Source of the DNA: Microvirga sp. KLBC 81
Lineage (GTDB): Bacteria; Pseudomonadota; Alphaproteobacteria; Rhizobiales; Beijerinckiaceae
Direction: 5' to 3'
Assembly: GCF_003075415.1 (NCBI RefSeq)
Contig: NZ_QDAH01000016.1
Span: 1 to 64,000 of the forward strand
Length of the DNA: 64,000 nucleotides
The position numbers and the translations under genes are program-made. How positions within the stretch are numbered: position 1 is the stretch's first letter; each line of letters starts with the position of its first letter. Shown piece after piece: positions 54,949 to 63,963 of this stretch. The notes under the pieces were generated by a model that made no database searches, had not been told where the DNA came from, and was given only the letters and a program-made list of their open reading frames with translations.

Positions 54949-57342
54949 CTATTCTGCTGCCTCCACGGACGGCACCGCTGGGGGCACCCGATAGGCTTTC
55001 ATCTCACAGCCGCAGCGGAAATCCTGATCCGTCACTTTCCTGATGAACCCGGTGCAGTCATCACAGTAGATGGCGGAGTAGAGATCCGCCAAATGCTTCG
55101 CGTGCACGCGCACCTCTTCTGGATCAACTGGAGCGTCTGCCTCGTTGTAGTGTGCACCGACCTCGTTCCTGACCCAGCCAGAGCGGTCGATGTCGTCGGC
55201 GAGCGTCGGATACATCTGCTTAAAGTAGGGATTCTTCCGAAGTTTCTTGGCGAGAGGCGGCCACATGCTTCCAATCGTGTGCCTCTTGTCAAAACGTGCT
55301 GGTATCGAGACGTCCAAGGCTTCGGTAGCCTTCTGGAGAACGTACTCGAAGAAGCGCCCGCCCGCCGCCGATAGTTCCTCCGTGGACTTCGAGAGCCGGA
55401 TCTCCTCGTTCACGATGCGGTCTATATCCGTTGACGCGTCGCCCCTGATAGGACCTCGCGCGATGTCCCAGCCTGTCAGCGCGAGATACCTGAAGCCATT
55501 CGAGCCGAAGGCGTCGCGCAGGCGCTGGTAGAAGATGATGTCATGGGTTGAGATCAGGATCTGATGGTCGCTGAATTCGTCCTTGAGCAGCTTGGCAAAT
55601 CGCGCCCTGTGTTTTGCGTCGACCGAGTGAACCACATCATCCAGAACGAGGACCTTGAATGAGGGATTCTTATCGGCCTCCCTGCGCCGAAGGGCGAGGA
55701 ATTAGCAGAGACCGAGCGTATCCAGGTGGGATTCGCTGTAGTACAGCATCGGCGGTGCCGACCTTCCATAGAATTCGGTCTCGATGTTAACGGAGCCATC
55801 CTCATTCGCCTTCACGAACAGCTTGGATTTCGCGATCTGCTCGTCTGGATGGATCACCTCGTAAAACCTGTTCGCAATGCCGGCTACTTCGTCCAGCAGA
55901 GCCTGAACGGTTTCCTTCCGGGCGGATGTGGCATGGCCGTGCAGGCGTGCGAGGATTGCGCTCATGCTACGTGCGGCTTCCATCTCATCCTTAGCCTTGA
56001 GGCAGCGAACCCAGTCGGTCTTGAGGCCGTCGATCATCAGTTTTGCGTCTGAAAGATCCTTCCTGTGCTCGCCGCCACCCGCACGGACAATGGCGTCGTC
56101 GATGGCAGTGATAACTTCCCCATGCGAGGCCACCGCTGCGGACAGGCGCACGACGAAATCCGCCGCGGTATCGCGAGTCATCGCTCCCTTCGTGTTCTCG
56201 CAGATGGCGTCGAGGAGTGCCTCGGTCTGCCCATAAATTGGCGGAAGCGGACTGGAGAGCGTGGCCTCCCAATCCTTCATGAAGGACCGCATCTCCCGGG
56301 ACAGTTCTTTCGTGGGCTCGCTCAAGGCCTCCAGCCGTGCGGCAACCGCTGCCTTTGCCGCTGTGACGCGCTCATCAGCAGCGATCCGCTCATTGAGGCG
56401 CGCCATCAAGACATCCCGTTCGATCGCCTGCTCGCACAGAGGGCAGTCATCGGGCTGGGTCGTCACGATGATGTCACGCCCTTTCGTGAGGAGTTCGGTT
56501 ATGAGCACCGCGCCGCGACCGCCAACCTCGCGCTCCAACTCTGACAGCGCGTTCTGGACCCCTTCCATCAGCGGCTTCAGGTTCGACGCCAAGCCCAGCG
56601 TCTGGGCTTTGCCTTTTAACGCATGCAGTTTGACGAGGCGCTCGTCGACCGCGTTCGTTCCCAATTGGGCAGCTACGGCCTCCGCCGTAACGCTGAGCGT
56701 CTGAAAGCTGTCGGCGAGTGCCAGCCCGGCACGCGCGAGCACTTCGTTCAAGGCCGCGAGCAGGGTTGCCTCGGTCACGGCGACTTCAGGTGCGAAGCCA
56801 AAGGTGCCCCTGACCCTTTGCTCCTCCCGACGATGAGCTGCCTCCTTGGCTGTCGCATCATCGGCAGCCGCCTTGGCCTTCGCCGCGAGCGCACTCTCAA
56901 CCTTGAGATACTCCTGTAAATTGAGGAACGGCTCAAGCCGCTCGTAGCGGGGCTTCGGCTGCGCCTCGATGAAGGCCAAGAGCATGTGGCGGCGGAGGAC
57001 GAAGCCAGCAGTCTGTGCCTGCATGCACCACCCGGATGCGGCCACAGGTGGGGTCGAAGCCGCCACTACCTGGTGGTCCTGCCCGTCAGCCCGCAATATG
57101 ATGGAAGCGGCCATGCCGCTGCCGGCAACATGAGGGCCGCCGGTTTGCCAGTTCACGCCTGCTCGGTTCGCACTATAGAGTGTTGGCTTTCCTGTCAGGA
57201 CGAATTCCAGGGCGTCGATCAGAGAACTCTTGCCGACACCGTTCGGACCGTAGACGACCAGGCCTTTTTCGCCGAATTCAACCTCCGGCCAATCAGCCGG
57301 AATTCCCCGCAGGCTGTTCGCCCGCAGTGCCGTTATCTTCAT
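54949..57342 (-). pseudogene. RecF/SMC-like AAA ATPase, interrupted by one in-frame stop
   Basis: Large ATPase. Walker A is VVYGPNGVGKSSLIDALEFV near residue 30, a CXXC pair (DDCPLCEQAIERD) in the coiled-coil middle resembles a zinc hook, and the signature region is YYSESHLDTLGLC. Immediately after it a TAA at 55702-55704 (codon 547) replaces a leucine-like position. In the same frame the protein continues FLALRRREADKNPSFKVLVL, Walker B DDVVHSVDAKHRARFAKLLK and a C-terminal domain ending near codon 798. Only this one base disrupts it. Likely a defence ATPase, now dead or read through. Confidence 0.8.
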
Positions 57343-57508
57343 TGCTGCCCCCACCCCTCAACGCGGTCATCAAGCCTTCGAACGCGAGAGGCTCACTGCA
57401 TCCGAGATCCCGGAGCATGCCTTCCCGAACGGCCGCGTCCAGAACGGTGTCCTGCTCGATCCGCTTCTTCAGGGCGGCTAGTGCAAGTTCCGACGGTTGA
57501 TCGGTCAT
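57293..57508 (-). CDS. small hypothetical protein upstream of the ATPase
   Basis: A 71-residue helical protein (DQPSELALAALKKRIEQDTV, LDAAVREGMLRDLGCSEPLA) whose 3' end overlaps the ATPase gene by about 50 bases. Such overlap suggests a coupled two-gene unit. It may be a partner of the ATPase; no family recognised. An alternative upstream start at 57568 is possible. Confidence 0.6.
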   Translation of the reverse strand: MTDQPSELALAALKKRIEQDTVLDAAVREGMLRDLGCSEPLAFEGLMTALRGGGSNEDNGTAGEQPAGNSG

Positions 57509-57660
57509 GGGTGAAGCTCCGCATCTCGGCTGCATAACGGAGCTTTCCACAGCCGCGGAGTCAACCAAGCGACACCGTCACTCCCCAGGTTCTTCGCGCT
57601 CGCGGGACGCATGCACGCGGCCTGTCGAGGCGCAACATCCACCCGCGATGTCTGGCGCCT

Positions 57661-57682
57661 TATTTCGTTAATCCTAGAAATA
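57661..57682. promoter_or_regulatory. candidate ArsR operator upstream of arsR2
   Basis: TATTTC and GAAATA are inverted repeats ten bases apart, about 40 bases before the arsR2 start. A related element with TATTTCC/GGAAATA lies after arsR2 (58055-58076). Confidence 0.6.
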
Positions 57683-57721
57683 TCGCTTGACGGGCGATCC
57701 AGTCTCCAGCATCTTATTTCC

Positions 57722-58039
57722 ATGAAAGTCGAACAAGCAGCCAAGCAGCTCGAAGCGCTCGGGAACGTCACCCGGCTCCAGGTCTACCGCATGCTGGTGC
57801 GGGCCGGCGAGGCGGGCCTGCCCGTCGGGCAGATCCAAGAGCGTCTCGGCATTCCGGCCTCGACGCTCTCGCATCATCTCCAGCGGCTCCTGTTGACCGG
57901 GCTGGTGACGCAGGAGCGGCAGGCCACGACCCTGATCTGCCGCGCGAGCTACCCGGCGATGAACGGCCTCATCGGCTTCCTGGCCGACGAGTGCTGCGCC
58001 GATGCCGGATGCGGCACTCAGGCGGAGAACGCCGCCTGA
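57722..58039 (+). CDS. arsR: ArsR-family regulator with C-terminal As-site cysteines
   Basis: Winged-helix repressor of 105 residues (EALGNVTRLQVYRMLVRAGE, IPASTLSHHLQRLLLTGLVT). Cys91, Cys92 and Cys97 in FLADECCADAGCG match the C-terminal triple-cysteine As(III)/Sb(III) site described for the Acidithiobacillus ferrooxidans ArsR type. The ATG at 57722 is preferred over 57611. No ribosome binding site is obvious. It probably controls itself and the downstream DUF1127, flavoprotein and MFS genes through flanking inverted repeats. Confidence 0.88.
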   Translation: MKVEQAAKQLEALGNVTRLQVYRMLVRAGEAGLPVGQIQERLGIPASTLSHHLQRLLLTGLVTQERQATTLICRASYPAMNGLIGFLADECCADAGCGTQAENAA

Positions 58040-58054
58040 TTTATTTTTGTCCAG

Positions 58055-58076
58055 TATTTCCATAGTACCGGAAATA
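58055..58076. promoter_or_regulatory. candidate ArsR operator between arsR2 and the DUF1127 gene
   Basis: TATTTCC and GGAAATA are perfect inverted repeats eight bases apart, 17 bases before the DUF1127 start codon. Same half-site as upstream of arsR2. Confidence 0.6.
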
Positions 58077-58092
58077 TGAAAAGGAGAGACAG

Positions 58093-58347
58093 ATGCCTGG
58101 CTTCATTCCCTTCGTCCTCCACCTCGCCCGCGCGGCCCGGAACCGTCGGCACGTCGCCGCCCTCGGCGAGCTGGACGACCATCTCCTGCGCGACATCGGC
58201 CTCGAGCGGGCGGACGTCCTCGCCGCCCTGGCCCAGCCCCGCCACCGCGATCCCTCGCGGATGCTCAAGATCCTCTGCTGCCACGGGCGCGTCTTCGTCG
58301 AGCGCGTGCGCGACGGCTTCGCTCCCCGACCCGCCTCCTGCTGCTGA
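58093..58347 (+). CDS. DUF1127 protein with vicinal cysteine pairs
   Basis: An 84-residue protein. LGELDDHLLRDIGLERADVL near residues 25-44 is the DUF1127 motif (L.DHLLRDIGL), found in small alphaproteobacterial proteins. It differs from common ones by two Cys-Cys pairs, LKILCCHGRVF (62-63) and a C-terminal SCC (83-84), such as might bind arsenite or a metal. AAGGAGAG precedes the ATG. It is encoded directly after an ArsR operator and 14 bases before the flavoprotein gene. Confidence 0.82.
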   Translation: MPGFIPFVLHLARAARNRRHVAALGELDDHLLRDIGLERADVLAALAQPRHRDPSRMLKILCCHGRVFVERVRDGFAPRPASCC

Positions 58348-58361
58348 CCAAGGAGTCCCCC

Positions 58362-59807
58362 ATGACCTCGCTCGAAGCCCTTCCCGTTGCCATCATCGGC
58401 GCAGGCCCCGTCGGCCTCGCCGCCGCCGCCCACCTGATCCTGCGCGGCCTTCCCGTGAGGGTCTACGAGACGGGCGAGACGGTCGCCGCCAACGTGCGCG
58501 ACTGGGGCCATGTCCGCCTGTTCTCGCCGTGGGAGTACAACACCGACGCGGCGTCCCGCGCGCTGCTCCAGGCGCACGGCTGGCAGGAGCCGCCCAGGAA
58601 GGCCATGCCGACCGGAGCGGACCTTTATGAGGCCTACCTCAAGCCGCTCGCCGAGACGCCGGAGATGGCGGCGGTAATCGAGACCAATGCCAAGGTGAAG
58701 GCGATCACCCGGCACGGCGCCGACAAGGTGCTCAGCAAGGGCCGCGGGACCAAGCCATTCGTGCTCGCCGTTTCCAACGGCAACGGCTCCATCCGGCGCG
58801 ACCTGGCGCGGGCGGTGATCGATGCCTCCGGCACCTGGACGGCCCCGAACCCGCTCGGCGCGGGCGGCATTCTCGCCGAGGGCGAGGCCGAGAACGCGGC
58901 GAAGATCGCCTACGGCATCCCGGACGTGTTCGGGCGCGACCGTGCCTCCTACGAGGGCAGGACGACCCTCGTCGTCGGTGCTGGGCATTCGGCCGCGAAC
59001 GTCCTCCTCGACCTCGCGAAGCTGGCGGAGCGCAATCCCGCGGCGTCCATCGTGTGGGCGACGCGTGGCGAAAACCTCATGCGGGTGTACGGCGGCGGAA
59101 GCGCCGACCAACTCCCCGCCCGAGGTGCGCTCGGATCCAGCCTCAAGGCGCTCGTCGACAGTGGGCAGGTCACGCTGGTTCCCGGCTTCTCGGTTATCCG
59201 CGTGCGGACCGCTGGCGAACAGGTCGTAGTCGAGGGCGAGACGGCGCAGGGCCTCCGCGAGATCGGCCCCGTCGACCGGATCGTGGTCTCCACTGGGCAA
59301 CGCCCTGACCTGAACCTGACACGCGAGTTGCGGCTCGACCTCGACCCGTGGCTGGAGAGCTCGAAGGCACTTGGGCCTCTGATCGACCCAAACCTGCACT
59401 CGTGCGGATCGGTGCCTCCGCATGGCCACCGCGAGCTCGCCCATCCCGAGCCGGGCTTCTATACGGTCGGCATCAAGAGCTACGGGCGCGCCCCGACCTT
59501 CCTGATGCTCACGGGCTACGAGCAGGTCCGCTCGGTTGTGGCAGCCATCGCCGGAGACCTCGCGGCGGCCGACGACATCCACCTCGTCCTGCCGGAGACG
59601 GGCGTATGCTCGACCAACCTTCCCGTCGACGGTGCGCCTGCATCATCGGGCTGCTGCGGCGGTCCTGCCCCGGCGAAGGCCGATGCCTGCTGCGCCGCGG
59701 ATGCCGAGGCCAAGGCCGAAGGAAAGAGTGGCTGCGGATGCGGCCCCGCGGCTGCACCGGAACGGACGGTGACGGAGAAGGTTGCGGAACCCGCAGGCTG
59801 CTGCTGA
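58362..59807 (+). CDS. FAD/NAD(P)-binding flavoprotein with cysteine-rich C-terminal tail
   Basis: Two Rossmann motifs, VAIIGAGPVGLAAAAHLILR near residue 8 and LVVGAGHSAANVLLDLAKLA near residue 205, mark a flavin-dependent oxidoreductase. VRLFSPWEYNTD near residue 52 is typical of flavoproteins found in arsenic operons. The last 55 residues carry several cysteine clusters (SSGCCGGPA, DACCAADA, GCGCGP and a terminal GCC), as if to bind arsenicals. Length 481. Substrate unknown; oxidation of trivalent or organo-arsenicals is a reasonable guess. The gene is followed by the MFS exporter. Confidence 0.85.
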   Translation: MTSLEALPVAIIGAGPVGLAAAAHLILRGLPVRVYETGETVAANVRDWGHVRLFSPWEYNTDAASRALLQAHGWQEPPRKAMPTGADLYEAYLKPLAETPEMAAVIETNAKVKAITRHGADKVLSKGRGTKPFVLAVSNGNGSIRRDLARAVIDASGTWTAPNPLGAGGILAEGEAENAAKIAYGIPDVFGRDRASYEGRTTLVVGAGHSAANVLLDLAKLAERNPAASIVWATRGENLMRVYGGGSADQLPARGALGSSLKALVDSGQVTLVPGFSVIRVRTAGEQVVVEGETAQGLREIGPVDRIVVSTGQRPDLNLTRELRLDLDPWLESSKALGPLIDPNLHSCGSVPPHGHRELAHPEPGFYTVGIKSYGRAPTFLMLTGYEQVRSVVAAIAGDLAAADDIHLVLPETGVCSTNLPVDGAPASSGCCGGPAPAKADACCAADAEAKAEGKSGCGCGPAAAPERTVTEKVAEPAGCC

Positions 59808-59816
59808 GATCCGCAC

Positions 59817-61049
59817 GTGTCGAACTCCGCAACCGAGTCCTTGGCGAGTAGTCCCGCCATGCCGAAGCCGAGTCCGAGGGTGGTCATCGCCACCCTCGGG
59901 ATCACCCAAATCCTGGCCTGGGGATCGTCCTTCTACCTTCCCGCAGTGCTCGCCAAGCCGATAGCCGCCGACACGGGCTGGTCCCTGGCCTGGGTCGTCG
60001 GCGGGCTGTCCGTCGGCCTGCTCGCGGCCGGGCTGGTCGCGCCCCGGGTCGGGCGCACCATCGACGCGAGGGGCGGACGTCCCGTCCTCGTCGCCAGCTC
60101 GGTCCTGCTCGCCGCCGGACTCGCGACCCTGGCGCTTGCCCACAGCCTGCCCGTCTACCTGATGGCCTGGCTCGTGATGGGCCTTGGCATGGGATCGGGT
60201 CTCTACGATGCTGGCTTCGCCACGCTCGGCCGCCTGTACGGGAGGGATGCCCGGCGCGCGATCACCACCCTGACCCTGTGGGGCGGCTTCGCCAGCACGG
60301 TCTGCTGGCCGCTCAGCGCCTGGCTCGTCGAGCACTTCGGCTGGCGCGGCGCCTGCGCGGCCTACGCCGCGATCCACGTCCTCGTCTCTCTCCCGCTCCA
60401 CGCCTTTGTCGTGCCCGGCATCGGGTCGGCCGCGCGCGCCGGCAGTCCGTCCGGCATGAAGGCGGGGCAGGGGGCTCCATCTCCCCTGACGGGAACCAGG
60501 CGGACCCGCGCGTTCGCCCTGCTCGCCATGGTCCTCACCCTCGGGGCGGTCACCGCCTCGATGATCGGGGTGCACCTCCTCACGTTCCTCCAGGCACGGG
60601 GACTCGGGGTCGCGGCGGCGGTCGCCCTCGGGGCGCTGGTCGGCCCCTCGCAGGTCGGCGCGCGCGTCATCGAGATGGCGTTCGGCCGCCACTACCATCC
60701 GCTCTGGACCATGGCGGCCTCCGTCACCCTGGTCGCGGGCGGGGTCGTCCTGCTGCTCGTCGGATTCCCGATCATGGCGCTGGCCCTGGCGTTGTACGGC
60801 GCGGGCAACGGCATCGGCTCGATCGCGAAGGGCACATTGCCGCTCGCGCTGTTCGGACCGGACGGGTACGCCTCCCTGATGGGACGGCTGGCGATGCCGA
60901 GCCTCCTCGCCCAGGCACTCTCGCCCTCGCTCGGGGCCGTCCTCATCGAACGGGGCGGCACGGATGCCGCGCTCGGCGTTCTCTCCGGCCTGGCGTGCCT
61001 GAACCTCGGCCTCGTCGGCCTGCTGTGGGTGACCGCCCGGAGGGGCTGA
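59817..61049 (+). CDS. MFS transporter, arsenic-operon type (ArsK-like)
   Basis: Twelve-helix major facilitator. GITQILAWGSSFYLPAVLAK near the start, RTIDARGGRPVLVASSVLLA (loop 2-3 motif) and MGLGMGSGLYDAGFATLGRL follow. MFS proteins of this kind next to ArsR and the flavoprotein are found in arsenic clusters; ArsK of Agrobacterium exports As(III) and other arsenicals. The exact substrate cannot be inferred. The start could be GTG 59817 or ATG 59859 (KPSPRVVIATLG). Length is 396 to 410 residues. Confidence 0.85.
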   Translation: MSNSATESLASSPAMPKPSPRVVIATLGITQILAWGSSFYLPAVLAKPIAADTGWSLAWVVGGLSVGLLAAGLVAPRVGRTIDARGGRPVLVASSVLLAAGLATLALAHSLPVYLMAWLVMGLGMGSGLYDAGFATLGRLYGRDARRAITTLTLWGGFASTVCWPLSAWLVEHFGWRGACAAYAAIHVLVSLPLHAFVVPGIGSAARAGSPSGMKAGQGAPSPLTGTRRTRAFALLAMVLTLGAVTASMIGVHLLTFLQARGLGVAAAVALGALVGPSQVGARVIEMAFGRHYHPLWTMAASVTLVAGGVVLLLVGFPIMALALALYGAGNGIGSIAKGTLPLALFGPDGYASLMGRLAMPSLLAQALSPSLGAVLIERGGTDAALGVLSGLACLNLGLVGLLWVTARRG

Positions 61050-61125
61050 TGGTTCGCACGTAGAGCGCACTTTAATTTTCCGCTGCATGCAGTAAGAACT
61101 TCCCACGCAGTCCGGAATAATATCT

Positions 61126-62214
61126 TTGCCGAAGCCAGACATCTCGACCGTAGCCTCGAAGAAACCTCGTGAGACCGCAGGCTCAGACGCGTTCAGGGCG
61201 TTTGACTTCCAGATGAACGTCTCGATCGCGCGTATCCTCGACCTGCATCAGGCAGGTGAGAATTACGTCGCATTCTTCGACCACCACGATGACCTGATCC
61301 TATTTGTCGGGGACGGAGAGGATTCCGAGCTTTCGTTCTATCAGGTGAAGGCGACCACGGAGCTCACATGGACACCGTCACGGCTGGCCTATCGTGCGTC
61401 GAAGGGTGATCTCCCGCGATCCATTGTGGGCAAGGCATACTACAATGTGGCCCAGTTCGGCCCGCAGATCCGGCGAGCGGCCATCCTCTCGAACCGTCCG
61501 CTCAACGCCACGCTCGGCGACGATGGGACGCCTGCTCCACATGATGGAGAGATCGTGCTCGCCGATCTGTGTTCAGAGGACCATCTGACCCTGGTGAATT
61601 CCCTGGAGAAGGATTTCCCCGGCGCCTTCGAGAATTCCCATACGAAACTGCTGATGTTCGAGCGGGTGCCGTTCGATCCGGGAAGCCATCGCGCCACCGT
61701 CCTGGGCAGGATCCTCTCCCTGCTCGAAAGGATCCACCCCGAGAGCGTCGCCTGCGCGAGTCCTTTCTACGTCGCTCTCCTTGCCGAAGTCGGCAGGTGC
61801 ACGGGTGACAAGACGAAGTCCCCGAGCGTAGTCGAGCTGAAGAAGAGAAAGGGCCTCGGCCGGGACGATGTCAACGCACTGATCGGGCAGGTGCAGGGCA
61901 GGGTCAAAACCGTCATCGAGTGGTGGCCGGGCGTGCAGTCGGAGCTCATTGAGGATGGCCATCGAGCGCTGGCCGTCGAAAGGATCAGGGGCAAGTGCCT
62001 TGGCTACTGGAGCGCACGCCGAAGGGGCGAGCGTGAGGCTACCGACCTAAGCGACGCGATCCGCACCATCATGGCAGGAACCCCATTGGACGGCATGGAC
62101 AGCGTACTGGATGCCGCCGTAGCCTTGAAGGGCCATGGCCTGGCAGAGCCGTCCTCGGAACTGTTCGACCTTCAGTCCGCGCTCATCGTCGAGCTGATGG
62201 AGTCCATGAAATGA
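61126..62214 (+). CDS. DUF4297/Cap4-type nuclease (LmuA-like)
   Basis: N-terminal DUF4297 domain: GSDAFRAFDFQMNVSIARIL, FDHHDDLILF and a restriction-like core ELSFYQVKATTE (residues 69-79, the QXK end of PD-(D/E)XK). Such domains cut DNA in Cap4 and in the LmuA effectors of Lamassu. Residues 180-362 form a mostly helical second domain. Starts at TTG 61126 with weak GGA upstream; an ATG at about 61213 would remove part of the domain. It is followed by an SMC-like ATPase gene. Confidence 0.8.
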   Translation: MPKPDISTVASKKPRETAGSDAFRAFDFQMNVSIARILDLHQAGENYVAFFDHHDDLILFVGDGEDSELSFYQVKATTELTWTPSRLAYRASKGDLPRSIVGKAYYNVAQFGPQIRRAAILSNRPLNATLGDDGTPAPHDGEIVLADLCSEDHLTLVNSLEKDFPGAFENSHTKLLMFERVPFDPGSHRATVLGRILSLLERIHPESVACASPFYVALLAEVGRCTGDKTKSPSVVELKKRKGLGRDDVNALIGQVQGRVKTVIEWWPGVQSELIEDGHRALAVERIRGKCLGYWSARRRGEREATDLSDAIRTIMAGTPLDGMDSVLDAAVALKGHGLAEPSSELFDLQSALIVELMESMK

Positions 62215-62271
62215 CCTGCAACGACACCGTAAGACTTCGCCGAGTTCTTAGAAAATTAAGCGAGAGCAGCA

Positions 62272-63963
62272 ATGCCAAGGGTAAAATTCGTCAATCTCTA
62301 CCTGTTGTCACAGGTCGAAAGGAGGGCGTTGCACGTACCCTTGAACTCGCAAAAGCTGTTGATCCAAGGCGCAAACGGCTTTGGCAAATCGGCGATCATG
62401 AAGAGCCTCTACGAAGCGTTCGGGACGACGCCGATCAAGGTTGACAGACGTTGGAAGACGGCAGACGTATCGACGTGCCTTGAGTTCGAATACGGCGGAT
62501 CCACCTGGTTTGCCGTCAAGGCACTCGGGGTCTATTCCCTCTTCGACCAGGACGGCAACAGGAGGTTCTGGGGTCAGCGCCTGGTCAAGGACTGGGGTCC
62601 GAAGCTCGCCGAATTCTTCGACTTCAAGTTGGAGCTGGCGGACAAGGAGGGCGAGACCGTGACACCGCCGCCCGCATATCTCGTCGCTCCCTTCTACGTC
62701 GACCAGGATGGAGGATGGAAGGATCCGTGGAAATCGTTCGACGACTTCTACCTGCCCGGCAGCGCGAGGACGCTCGCGGATTATCATTCCGGCATCCGTC
62801 CCGACGAATTCTATCTCGCCAAGGCTGAGCTGGCCAAGGAGCGGACGACGTTGGATGCCCTTGAAGCCGGCGTTGAAACCCTCCGCGACGCCGTTTCCCA
62901 GATCCAGCAGATCGAGGGAACGAGCCCAACCTACGATCTCGCGGAATTCGAGAGCGAAATCGAATCCCTCGTCGCTGAAAGCAGTCGGCTGCTTCAGGCA
63001 CAGACCCGCCACCGACAGGTCGTGTCCGAGCTCCACGAGGAGGCGCATCTTCTCCGGGGAGAGGCACATCTCCTTCTCGAGACGCTGAAGGAGATGCGCG
63101 GGGAGTTCGAGCTGGCTTCCGCACTCCCGCAACAGGTTGAATGCCCCACCTGCGGGTACGAATACCAGAATTCACTCGCGGACAGGTTCGCCTTGATCGC
63201 GGATGAGGGTGTGCTGTCGAAGGCGCTCACCGACGCCCAAGCCAGGCTGGCGCGTGTGACCGAGAGGGAGAAGGCCGAACGTCGGAAGCTCGAGGAAGTC
63301 AGTCGAAGCCTCGAGCTCATTCAGAAGACCCTCGACGTGCGGAAGGAATCCCTGTCGTTGGGCGACGTCATCGTCGCAGCGGGCAAGACCGAGGCGGCAA
63401 GGATCCTGCGCCGTTCGCTCGACGAGAAGATCGTTGCCGCGGATGGCTCAAGGAACAGGGCCGAATCCTTCAGGGCGGCGATGAGCGCATTCGCGGATGC
63501 CAGGCGGACCGGCGAGATACTGAAATTCTTCAGGGCACGTCTCTCGGCCTACTCATCGGAACTGGACGTGCAATTGGAGGATCCGGACAGGCAATCGATA
63601 GCCTCGGTGAAGGCGGCCCGTGGAAGCGAAGGGCCGAGGTCGCTGCTCGCGTACTACTACGCGTTCCTGCATACGAAGGCGGAATTCACGAAGAACGTCC
63701 GGTTCCCGATCGTCATCGACGCGCCGAACCAGCAGGGGCAGGACAAGGTGCACCTGCCGCAGATGATAAACTTCATCTTCGACCATGTCCCTGACGATGC
63801 CCAGACCATCGTTGCGACGGAGGACGCGAGCGGGTTCGATCTCGAGGATGTCACGATCGCCACCTATGGCGAGGCGAAGCGCCAAGTTCTGCGCGAGACG
63901 GAATTCGAGACCGTCAAAGCGGTGTTCCAACCCTACTTTCAGACCATACTCTCCATGGGATGA
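62272..63963 (+). CDS. SMC/Rad50-like ATPase (LmuB-like)
   Basis: ATP-binding cassette with Walker A LLIQGANGFGKSAIMKSLYE near residue 30, a central coiled coil (residues 185-430) carrying a zinc-hook-like VECPTCGYEYQNS, and Walker B VRFPIVIDAPNQQGQDKVHL near residue 480. GSEGPRSLLAYYYAFL is the signature-like region. Length 563, short for LmuB. Together with the DUF4297 nuclease it resembles Lamassu or an ABC-3C unit. The stop overlaps a further ATG (63960), so another subunit probably follows. Confidence 0.82.
   Translation: MPRVKFVNLYLLSQVERRALHVPLNSQKLLIQGANGFGKSAIMKSLYEAFGTTPIKVDRRWKTADVSTCLEFEYGGSTWFAVKALGVYSLFDQDGNRRFWGQRLVKDWGPKLAEFFDFKLELADKEGETVTPPPAYLVAPFYVDQDGGWKDPWKSFDDFYLPGSARTLADYHSGIRPDEFYLAKAELAKERTTLDALEAGVETLRDAVSQIQQIEGTSPTYDLAEFESEIESLVAESSRLLQAQTRHRQVVSELHEEAHLLRGEAHLLLETLKEMRGEFELASALPQQVECPTCGYEYQNSLADRFALIADEGVLSKALTDAQARLARVTEREKAERRKLEEVSRSLELIQKTLDVRKESLSLGDVIVAAGKTEAARILRRSLDEKIVAADGSRNRAESFRAAMSAFADARRTGEILKFFRARLSAYSSELDVQLEDPDRQSIASVKAARGSEGPRSLLAYYYAFLHTKAEFTKNVRFPIVIDAPNQQGQDKVHLPQMINFIFDHVPDDAQTIVATEDASGFDLEDVTIATYGEAKRQVLRETEFETVKAVFQPYFQTILSMG

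Noticed and set aside
58041..59582. Long minus-strand frame across the flavoprotein gene
   Set aside because: Arginine, glycine and alanine rich shadow frame with no domain; the plus-strand gene is clear.
62211..62444. 77-residue frame between the DUF4297 and ATPase genes
   Set aside because: It overlaps the ATPase N-terminus in another frame and has no recognisable domain.
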